Below are positions 53,418 through 61,034 of a stretch of DNA of 64,000 nucleotides, one piece after another. The position numbers and the translations under genes are program-made. How positions within the stretch are numbered: position 1 is the first letter of the stretch; each line of letters starts with the position of its first letter. The notes beneath the pieces are model-generated. The model searched no databases. It was not told where the DNA came from and worked only from the letters and a program-made list of their open reading frames with translations. Origin of the DNA: an uncultured Bacilli bacterium (GTDB lineage Bacteria; Bacillota_I; Bacilli_A; RF39; UBA660); assembly GCA_934162425.1 (NCBI GenBank), contig CAKPIS010000004.1, positions 35,480-99,479 of the forward strand, in the 5' to 3' direction.

Positions 53418-54137
53418 TTAAACACCACCTTTTAAACAAACAATAATATTATTAAAATTATTTTCTTGTTTAACTATTATTTCATCTTTCTTTAACATCT
53501 CAAGAATAGATAAAAAACTAACTATTATTTCTTCCTTTGAACTATTTTCAAATAAGTCTTCAAAATTAACTTTTCTTTTTTTCTTTAATATATCTCTAAT
53601 TTTAATTACCTTTTCAGTAACTGATAATTCTTTTTTAGTTATTTTAGTTTGAACTGGCTTTTCTAATCTTTTTTTCTCAAGCAAATTATTAAAAGCATCA
53701 ACAAGATCAGATACACTTAAATTTTCATTTTCTTCTTCTTTTAAATATTTACTTAAGTTTTCTTGTTCTTTTGAAATAACCAACTTTCTTGTTAATTCTA
53801 AGTCTTTAAATTCTTTTGTTACTTCTTTATACTTTTTATAAGCTAACAGTCTTTCTATTAATACTTCTCTTGGATCTTCTTCATACTCATCAGTATCTTC
53901 TTCCTCCCTTTTAGGTAATAACATTCTTGATTTCATTTCTATAAGTTCAGATGCCATAACTAAGTATTCACTTGCAATAGATAGATTAAGGTTTTTCATA
54001 CTTTCTATATAGTCTAAGTATTGTTTTGCTATTTCTTCTACTTTTATATCATATATATCTATATTATTTTCTTTTATTAGGTGTAATAAAAGATCTAATG
54101 GTCCATCAAAGTTATCTATTGTTATTTTATATTGCAT
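53418..54137 (-). CDS. scpA: Segregation and condensation protein A
   Basis: The kleisin subunit of the SMC complex. N-terminal DNFDGPLDLLLHLI near residue 8 and YLVMASELIEMKSRMLLP near residue 60 are the kleisin signatures. The 239-residue length is normal. Next to scpB. Confidence 0.92.
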   Translation of the reverse strand: MQYKITIDNFDGPLDLLLHLIKENNIDIYDIKVEEIAKQYLDYIESMKNLNLSIASEYLVMASELIEMKSRMLLPKREEEDTDEYEEDPREVLIERLLAYKKYKEVTKEFKDLELTRKLVISKEQENLSKYLKEEENENLSVSDLVDAFNNLLEKKRLEKPVQTKITKKELSVTEKVIKIRDILKKKRKVNFEDLFENSSKEEIIVSFLSILEMLKKDEIIVKQENNFNNIIVCLKGGV

Positions 54138-54224
54138 GTTTTATCACCTAACTTCTTAATTATTATAACATATTTAGACAATATTTAAAATAAATGTTAT
54201 AATTTATAACAAGGTGATTTATTA

Positions 54225-54530
54225 ATGAAAAGATTTAATATGATTGATGAAGAATTTATTTGTGAAAATTGTGGTAAAAAGGTTAATAAACTTAATTACT
54301 CTGCAAGAGATCATTGTCCTTTTTGTTTATATTCTAAGCATGTAGATATAAATCCTGGAGATAGATTAAATAGTTGTCATGGACTTTTAAAGCCAATAGA
54401 AATAGAAAAATTTAAAAATACATATAAAATAGTTTACGAATGTGAAAAATGCAAAGAAAAACATAAAAATATAATTGCTAATGATGATGACATGGAAGAA
54501 ATTATTAAAGTATCAAAAAAAGACCAATAA
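54225..54530 (+). CDS. RNHCP domain protein
   Basis: A 101-residue zinc-finger-like protein: FICENCGKKV near residue 11, SARDHCPFCLYSKHVD near 27 and YECEKCKEKHKNI near 71. These four Cys pairs and the RDHCP core define the RNHCP family. Function unknown, perhaps RNA binding. AAGGTGATTTATTA precedes the start. Confidence 0.85.
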   Translation: MKRFNMIDEEFICENCGKKVNKLNYSARDHCPFCLYSKHVDINPGDRLNSCHGLLKPIEIEKFKNTYKIVYECEKCKEKHKNIIANDDDMEEIIKVSKKDQ

Positions 54531-54543
54531 GGTCTATTTTTTA
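54519..54543. terminator. Terminator between RNHCP gene and rmuC
   Basis: AAAAGACC pairs with GGTCTATT-type bases, followed by TTTTTT; covers the RNHCP stop. Confidence 0.6.
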
Positions 54544-55598
54544 TCTAACTTAAGTGTATCAACATTATTTATTTCTGCAAATCTCTTTGATATTTTATCT
54601 GTTGTTATATGAATATCATTAGCATCACGGCTAACAGCATCAATACTTCTAGATAGTTTATCCCATCTTTCTTTGTACCTTGTAAAGTCAATTGATAATT
54701 TGTTTAATTCTTGATGAATAATATTTGTATATTTATCTTTTTCTATGTTTTTAATAACAAGTTCTATAGTTGTTAGCGTACTCATTAAAGTAGTTGGAGA
54801 TGATATCCATACTCTTTTTTTATAAGCATATTCAATTATATCAGGATGATAAGCATTAAGTTCTGCGAACAGAGCCTCAGCTGGTAAAAACATAATTGCT
54901 TGATCGCTTGTTACACCATTTATTATGTATTTACTAGCAATAGCATCTATATGTTTTTTTACATCAAGTTTAAATTGCTTTTCTGCCATTTGTCTTTTAA
55001 TAGCATCATTATTCTTATCAATCATAACTCTATAATTTTCAAGTGGAAATTTAGAGTCTATCGCAATAGTACCAAGTGGCTCTGGAGCAAATAAAACCGA
55101 ATCTGCAATAACTCCTGTTGGAAACATATACTGCATTTTGTATATTTTATCATTATTTTCTCCAAAAACACTAACTAATATATGTTTTAAATTAACCTCT
55201 CCAAATATACCTCTAGTCTTTTTATCTGTTAAAACTGACTGAAGAGATACAATATCAGTAGATAAATTATCAATTTTTTTTTGAGCTTCATCTATTTTAG
55301 ATAATCTTTCAAGTACTGATGTAAATGTTTTATTTGTTTTCTCAAAATTTACATCAAGTCTTTCATTTACATGGTCATTAATTAAGTTTAATTTTCTTTC
55401 TATTTTCTCATTTAACTTATCAAAATCATTATTAAGTGTTACGTTTACATCATTCTTAAATTCACCTAATTCTTTAACCACACTAGTTTCTAACTTTCCT
55501 AATCTTTCTGTTATATTACTTTCATTTATATTTTTAGATATTGAAAATATAACTAAAATAATTATTAAAACTAATAGTCCTATTATTATATATTCCAT
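54534..55598 (-). CDS. rmuC: DNA recombination protein RmuC
   Basis: A 354-residue RmuC-type protein: one N-terminal membrane helix, a coiled coil (about 25-120), then the conserved domain with SKFPLENYRVMID near residue 185 and AFLPAEALFAELNAYHP-type sequence near 240. The fold is PD-(D/E)XK-like. ATG at 55598 follows GGAGG by 8 bases. Limits inversion or recombination at repeats in other bacteria. Confidence 0.85.
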   Translation of the reverse strand: MEYIIIGLLVLIIILVIFSISKNINESNITERLGKLETSVVKELGEFKNDVNVTLNNDFDKLNEKIERKLNLINDHVNERLDVNFEKTNKTFTSVLERLSKIDEAQKKIDNLSTDIVSLQSVLTDKKTRGIFGEVNLKHILVSVFGENNDKIYKMQYMFPTGVIADSVLFAPEPLGTIAIDSKFPLENYRVMIDKNNDAIKRQMAEKQFKLDVKKHIDAIASKYIINGVTSDQAIMFLPAEALFAELNAYHPDIIEYAYKKRVWISSPTTLMSTLTTIELVIKNIEKDKYTNIIHQELNKLSIDFTRYKERWDKLSRSIDAVSRDANDIHITTDKISKRFAEINNVDTLKLDKK

Positions 55599-55662
55599 TC
55601 TATTTACCTCCATATCATAACTAATTATACAACATAAATGAAATTATTAATAGCATATATAG

Positions 55663-56523
55663 CTAAATAATAAGATATTCTCTTTCTAATATTTTATTAT
55701 CAGTAACATATTTCATAATAAATTTATTATTCTTTTTACATATAATAATTCCCATTGTAGGATTTTGATCCATCTTTTTTAAATTGTTATCAATATAATT
55801 CATATAAACTGAAATTTGACCTATATGTTCTTTTTTTAGTTCAGTTACCTTTAACTCTAGTACTACATATCTATTATCATTTATGTTAAATAATAGCATA
55901 TCTATGTAATTATATCTATTACCTATTTTTATTGAGTATTCATTTCCAACATATGTAAAACCATCACCTAACTCCTTTAAAAGGTTATCTAAATCTTCCA
56001 ATATAAGTTCTTTTAAAGTTTTCTCTGTTATTTCATCAGTGTTATATTTATTTTTAATTAGTATAGGATTTTTTATAAAATCATAACAAGACGTTTCTTT
56101 ATTTTCTACTAATTTATGTTTTGTCTCTTCATCTAACCTTTCATATTCTTTATTCTTTATTTTCTCACGAAGTTTTCTATAGCTTAAATTTTGTTCTTCT
56201 GCTATTTTCATGTAATAATTAGCTTTATACATAACATGAGTCCAACTCAAAAGGTGTGGCATTGCAACACCTTTTTCAATTAAGATGTAAAATTGTCTCA
56301 TTCTCTTTAAATTTGATATACCATACCCTTTACCTAATTCCTTTGTCAATCTATTAGAATACTTTTTTATAATACCTTCTCCGTAACTTTTACCAGCTTC
56401 ACTAAGTAATTTACCTACCATGTAATATGCGTTTAAATCACTTCTATTTTTTGAGTAATCTTTTACTCTTTTATATACTTCATTATTTATTAATTCTCTT
56501 TTTATTTCTTAATAATAATTCAT
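55663..56523 (-). pseudogene. DUF1016/YhcG-type nuclease, broken copy
   Basis: The original ATG (56521-56523) has an AAGGAG site. Codon 5 is TAA (56509-56511), where the neighbouring copy has GAA, so one G-to-T change stops it. The rest of the frame is intact and encodes a shorter protein from 56421 at best, without a ribosome site. The C-terminal nuclease (IDMLLFNIN near the end, VVLELKVTELKKEHIGQ) is almost identical to the copy at 56535. The part before it has a distinct sequence and lacks about 8 residues. Confidence 0.8.
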
Positions 56524-56534
56524 AAAATTCTCCT

Positions 56535-57425
56535 TCATATTAGTTCATATTCTCTTTCTAATATTTTATTATCAGTAACATATTTCATAATAAATTTATT
56601 ATTCTTTTTACATATAATAATTCCCATTGTAGGATTTTGATCCATCTTTTTTAAATTGTTGTCAATATAATTCATATAAACTGAAATTTGACCTATATGT
56701 TCTTTTTTTAGTTCAGTTATCTTTAACTCTAGTACTACATATTTATTATCATTTATGTTAAATAAGAGCATATCTATATAATTATATCTATTACCTATTT
56801 TTATCGGGTATTCATTTCCAACATATGTAAAACCATCACCTAACTCTTTTAAAAAGTTATCTAAATCTTCCAATATAAGTTCTTTTAAAGTTTTCTCTGT
56901 TATTTCATCAGTGTTATATTTATTTTTGATTAGTATAGGATTCTTTATAAAATCATAACAAGACGTTTCTTTATTTTCTATTAATTTGTGCTTTGCCTCT
57001 TCATCTAACCTTTCATATTCTTTATTCTTTATTTTCTCACGAAGTTTCCTTACAGATAAATTTTGTTCTTCCACTATTTTTATATAATATTTAACTTCAT
57101 TTACATCATTTATTTTTAACAATTCTATATAGTGACTCCAAGATAATAGTGTCGACAATGTCGACACTTTTTCTTCTGAAAACATTAAATAAAACTGCCT
57201 AATTCTAAATAGTGTTCGCTTTGTATATGTTTTTCCAACATCAACAAGTAATTTATCAGAGTAATTTTCTATAATACCTTCTCCGTAACTTTTACCAGCT
57301 TCACTAAGTAATTTACCTACCATGTAATATGTGTTTAAATCACTTCTATTTTTTGAGTAGTCTTTTACTCTTTTATATACTTCATTATTTATTAATTCTC
57401 TTTTTATCTCTTCATAATAATTCAT
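56535..57425 (-). CDS. DUF1016/YhcG-type PD-(D/E)XK nuclease
   Basis: A 296-residue protein with an N-terminal helical domain (about residues 1-120) and a PD-(D/E)XK-type nuclease domain in the C-terminal part, with Asp in IDMLLFNI, ELK in VVLELKITELK and Gln in GQISVY. Proteins of this type occur in defence regions, often near restriction systems; no such system is nearby here. Tandem with the broken copy downstream. ATG follows GGGAGAATTCT. Confidence 0.82.
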   Translation of the reverse strand: MNYYEEIKRELINNEVYKRVKDYSKNRSDLNTYYMVGKLLSEAGKSYGEGIIENYSDKLLVDVGKTYTKRTLFRIRQFYLMFSEEKVSTLSTLLSWSHYIELLKINDVNEVKYYIKIVEEQNLSVRKLREKIKNKEYERLDEEAKHKLIENKETSCYDFIKNPILIKNKYNTDEITEKTLKELILEDLDNFLKELGDGFTYVGNEYPIKIGNRYNYIDMLLFNINDNKYVVLELKITELKKEHIGQISVYMNYIDNNLKKMDQNPTMGIIICKKNNKFIMKYVTDNKILEREYELI

Positions 57426-57477
57426 AGAATTCTCCCTTCACTCTTATAATTATCCACCTAACGTTAAAAACCCTCTA

Positions 57478-57513
57478 AAAAAGAAATACTTTTTATTTTT
57501 TAGTATTTCTTTC
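57478..57513 (-). terminator. Terminator after rhodanese gene
   Basis: GAAATAC pairs with GTATTTC, followed by TTTTTT. Confidence 0.65.
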
Positions 57514-57780
57514 CTTTATTAGAGGATCTATTCCCCCAACTATACTTTTACAACTATACCCTAATGCATTTAAAATCTTACAACAAGATAAGCTTACTTC
57601 TCCCTTATTACATATAATATAATAATTCTTATCTTTCTTTAAATAACTTTCATGACTATTAAGTAGTTTAATCCGAGGTATATTAATGCTGCCATCAAGA
57701 TGATAAGATTTAAATTCACTACTAGTTCTTATATCAATTAAAGTGTCATTTTTATCTATATTACCAAGTTTTTCTGTCAC
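57493..57780 (-). CDS. Rhodanese-domain protein
   Basis: A 95-residue single rhodanese domain: DIRTSSEFKSYHLDGSINIPR near residue 16, and the active-site loop IICNKGEVS near 56 with the catalytic Cys. Sulfur transferase. It lies between the nuclease genes and the secretion locus. Confidence 0.85.
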   Translation of the reverse strand: MTEKLGNIDKNDTLIDIRTSSEFKSYHLDGSINIPRIKLLNSHESYLKKDKNYYIICNKGEVSLSCCKILNALGYSCKSIVGGIDPLIKERNTKK

Positions 57781-57807
57781 TTCTCATCACCCATTTTATT
57801 ATATGAA

Positions 57808-57838
57808 AAAAGCACCTTTGTTAAAGTGCTTTTTACTC
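57808..57838 (-). terminator. Terminator after VirD4-like gene
   Basis: AAAAGCAC pairs with GTGCTTTT, followed by TTTTTT on the minus strand, just past the stop. Confidence 0.75.
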
Positions 57839-60217
57839 AAAGAATTCATCAAAGAAATCATCATCATCATTTGATGGTTTTTCTTTCATTATTTTATCTA
57901 TTTCATTATTATTTTTATATATTGATTCATTTTGTGAAGTAACTTGGTTATTAATTTTCTCTTTATTATCTATAGAACTTATCTCTTCAACTTTATTATC
58001 TTCATCATCATCAGATAAATCTTCCATAAAATCTTCCATAAAATCATTTTTACTAACAGATGAAGGTTTTGAGAATGAATTAAAGTCTATCTTATTATCA
58101 AATGATGGTTCAAGTACAATACCATTATCCTTTTGAGATGCTAACTCATTATCTTCTTTAGCCTTATTATCATTTTCCTCTTCTTTTTCTAATTCAGCAA
58201 TCTTAGCATCTATCTTTTTAATCATTTCGTCAATGTCAAGTTCTTTTTCTGAAGCAATATTAGTATTAGGTTTATCAAACGAAAAATTATTATCCTGCAG
58301 AGGACTATTACTTGCTTGCGTTTGTTTAGGTGCAAACGGATTTCCTCCACCAAAAGGACTTGCACCTCCAAATGGATTAGAATTAGGAGCAAACGGATTT
58401 CCTCCACTAAAAGGATTAGAGTCTCCACCAAATGGATTTGCACCCATTGCATTATTTCTAGCTTCCTCTTTTTTCTTTTTAACAAACTCTCTTATATCGA
58501 ATAATTTAATTTCTCTTTGTTCATGAATTGGAAGTTCAGCTTTAGGAACTTTTTCATTATTTTTACCATACCCGAAATTTGTATTCCAAAATGGTAAAAA
58601 CTTAGTTCTAAGTGGTGGAAGCCTATGTTTTAACACAAGTACTTCATCTTGTTTAAATCTTTGAAGTTCTGTAACAGTAATAAGAGGTCTAGTTTCTTCT
58701 TTTTTATCTTTTCCTACTTTTACTATTTTATCACCACATAACTTACTTATTTCTTCAAGTGCTGATAATTCCCCAGTTAACAAATATAAAATATTACCAC
58801 AGTTACCACGAATTGTTTCAGCATCTTCATTACCATAAACTTGCTTTAACTGAGCGAAATTCTGAATTATCATAGTCATTCTAATTTGTCTTGAACGAGC
58901 TGCTGTAATCATTGTTGTTATATCTTTGAATTTTGGCATATTGGCAAACTCATCAAGTAGAAAATTAGTTCTAATAGGAAGTTTACCACCATGTCTTTGT
59001 GCAACTGCTATTAACGATTCATAACATTGTTTTACAAATATAGTAGCAAGTGCATGATATGTTGTTTTTTCATCTTGTATTATCATAAATACTGCGGTTT
59101 TTCTCTCACCTATTGTTTCCATATCAAAATCACTTCTAGATAACATTTCTGATAGGTTTCTTGTAACTGCAAATACTTTTATTTTTTGTTTTAATACTGA
59201 GTCTATTGAGTTTTTAGTATCTTGAGGAGCATTTATTGTTCCTAATGCATTAATTGCAGCTGGACTTGCTGGATCTTTCATTTTAAAATACTCTTTTAAA
59301 TATGTAGAAGCACCAATTTTTTCATCTCCAACAGTCATCATTAAGTTTACAGTTGAAATACTTATTTCATCTTCTTTTGCATCTTCAAACATACCAAGAG
59401 AAAGTCCAGTTAAATAATCTGCTGCCGAATTAGTCCAGAATGGATCATCAGCTTTTTCATCAGATGCTATATTAATAGCCATATCGTTTAATAACTCATT
59501 AGCTTTATCTTGATTACCTTCTTTATAATATTTATAAGGAAGTGTATAAGGATTCCAACAACTACCATTTTTTGGATCACGAAAATTAACTACTATAACA
59601 TCGTATCCTAAGTTTTTAAGCATTTCACCATTCTTTTCAAATATTTCTCCCTTAGGATCTGTTATAACCATTGATTCACCCTTTTTAGCTAAAAGATTAA
59701 CCAGTGGATTAATAACCATTTGAGTTTTACCAGAACCAGTAGCACCAATAACAAGTGAATGTGCTTCTCCATTATCTACATATACTAAATTTTTCTTTTT
59801 ATCATAAACAAGCGGAAATCCAGCTGCCGTTGCTTCTTTAGCAGTAAGACTAACAGGCTCTACATTTTCAAACTTTTTATATTCATCTTCTTTTGCAAAA
59901 CGTCCGAACCCATCTTCTTTTTTACCTTTAGCAAAACCAATTCCTTTTTCTCTTTCAAAGAAATGAGATGATACACTTGCCATAAGTGCAACTATTGCAA
60001 CTAACCAAAATATAATTGTATAAAACAAATATGGTGGAAAAAATCCTTTATAAAAAGCAAATGTCCATGTTAGCTGTCCATCAATAAATAATCTTTCATC
60101 ATCTGCACCAGAATGATAAAAATTAACAACGCACATTGCAACAACAATAAGCAAAAGCAAACATGCCCATAAAAATGCTACAACATCTTTTTTTTCTGCT
60201 CTAAATTTTAGCTTCAT
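57833..60217 (-). CDS. VirD4/TraG-type T4SS coupling protein
   Basis: Recruits DNA or protein cargo to a type IV secretion channel. Two membrane helices (about residues 13-30 and 60-80) anchor an ATPase domain with Walker A GATGSGKT near residue 158 and Walker B FLLDEFANM near 420. The C-terminal part is unusual: a run of NPFGG/NPFAP repeats (about residues 590-635), then an acidic tail ending DDDDFFDEFFE. The repeats and tail may bind partners. It sits with a lipoprotein gene and the large wall hydrolase, so this is the start of a conjugation or secretion locus. Confidence 0.92.
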   Translation of the reverse strand: MKLKFRAEKKDVVAFLWACLLLLIVVAMCVVNFYHSGADDERLFIDGQLTWTFAFYKGFFPPYLFYTIIFWLVAIVALMASVSSHFFEREKGIGFAKGKKEDGFGRFAKEDEYKKFENVEPVSLTAKEATAAGFPLVYDKKKNLVYVDNGEAHSLVIGATGSGKTQMVINPLVNLLAKKGESMVITDPKGEIFEKNGEMLKNLGYDVIVVNFRDPKNGSCWNPYTLPYKYYKEGNQDKANELLNDMAINIASDEKADDPFWTNSAADYLTGLSLGMFEDAKEDEISISTVNLMMTVGDEKIGASTYLKEYFKMKDPASPAAINALGTINAPQDTKNSIDSVLKQKIKVFAVTRNLSEMLSRSDFDMETIGERKTAVFMIIQDEKTTYHALATIFVKQCYESLIAVAQRHGGKLPIRTNFLLDEFANMPKFKDITTMITAARSRQIRMTMIIQNFAQLKQVYGNEDAETIRGNCGNILYLLTGELSALEEISKLCGDKIVKVGKDKKEETRPLITVTELQRFKQDEVLVLKHRLPPLRTKFLPFWNTNFGYGKNNEKVPKAELPIHEQREIKLFDIREFVKKKKEEARNNAMGANPFGGDSNPFSGGNPFAPNSNPFGGASPFGGGNPFAPKQTQASNSPLQDNNFSFDKPNTNIASEKELDIDEMIKKIDAKIAELEKEEENDNKAKEDNELASQKDNGIVLEPSFDNKIDFNSFSKPSSVSKNDFMEDFMEDLSDDDEDNKVEEISSIDNKEKINNQVTSQNESIYKNNNEIDKIMKEKPSNDDDDFFDEFFE

Positions 60218-60255
60218 ACAAAAAGCCTCCTTTATCCCCTTACATACAAAAATAT

Positions 60256-60284
60256 TATACCAAACATTTTAAATATTTGGTATA
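60256..60284. promoter_or_regulatory. Inverted repeat between VirD4 and lipoprotein genes
   Basis: TATACCAAA and TTTGGTATA form perfect 9-bp arms with 11 bp between them. The minus-strand arm is followed by ATATTTTT, as in a terminator, and contains the TATAAT-like sequence before the VirD4 gene. It may end the lipoprotein transcript or act as an operator. Confidence 0.6.
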
Positions 60285-60292
60285 ACTTTTTA

Positions 60293-61024
60293 TTAATATT
60301 CTAATTTATTATTTTTATATTTTTTATATAACGTATATACAATAAGAATTAATAATGCAAATATAACAACTATAACCCCAATTATCTTAATATTTGATAC
60401 ATTTTTTTTAATAGTTTCTTCTTTTGTTTTTTGTTCTTTTTCTACCTTATTTTTATTTTCAAGTAAAGTTTTATTTATCTTTAAATAAACACTTTTATTA
60501 GAGTCTGTATTCTCATCAAAAAACCAAGTATATGTATTATTTGAAACATTATCAGCATTATTTTCTTCAAGTGGTATAGGCACTTTTATATTCAATTCAA
60601 CTCTTTGAACATCAAATCTTTTCTCATTCATAGGTTTTGAAAGAAGTTGTTGTGAATTACTTTTTATGATGTAATAATAATCATCTTCGCTACACTCAAT
60701 ATCGCTGTATAAATTGTCAACAAATACTCCATATTTTATACCTTCACATAACTTTGATGTTTTTCTACTAAATTTAACATCTGTATTATTCTTATTTTCA
60801 ATTATATCGTACGAATAATTTTTTAATTCAATAACACTATTATAATATTTTAAAAAATCTTCAGCATATTTAGTTGGTGTATCATAATTTATTGCCATTT
60901 CATTATCAAAACTAATATTTGTTTTTTCACTAATACTTCCATCAGCATTAATGCTTATATTTTCCTTAACTGTACATCCTGATAATATAATTATCATTAA
61001 TAATATTAAAATTCTTTTTTTCAT
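60293..61024 (-). CDS. Anchored lipoprotein in the T4SS locus (LppM-like)
   Basis: A lipobox LSGC (near residue 15) places the N-terminus at the outer membrane face. A beta-rich LppM/DUF3153-like domain (ENISINADGSISEKTNISF) follows. A second helix near the C-terminus (about residues 210-232) and a basic tail anchor it again. Lies between the coupling protein and the hydrolase; likely a structural part of the channel. Confidence 0.65.
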   Translation of the reverse strand: MKKRILILLMIIILSGCTVKENISINADGSISEKTNISFDNEMAINYDTPTKYAEDFLKYYNSVIELKNYSYDIIENKNNTDVKFSRKTSKLCEGIKYGVFVDNLYSDIECSEDDYYYIIKSNSQQLLSKPMNEKRFDVQRVELNIKVPIPLEENNADNVSNNTYTWFFDENTDSNKSVYLKINKTLLENKNKVEKEQKTKEETIKKNVSNIKIIGVIVVIFALLILIVYTLYKKYKNNKLEY

Positions 61025-61034
61025 ATATATCACC

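Noticed and set aside
57493..57780. Rhodanese gene as part of the secretion locus
   Set aside because: Each gene has its own terminator (57478-57513 and 57808-57838), so no shared operon is supported.
58222..58526. Open frames opposite the NPF repeats of the VirD4-like gene
   Set aside because: They are low-complexity shadows of the repeats; the VirD4 frame has clear ATPase motifs throughout.
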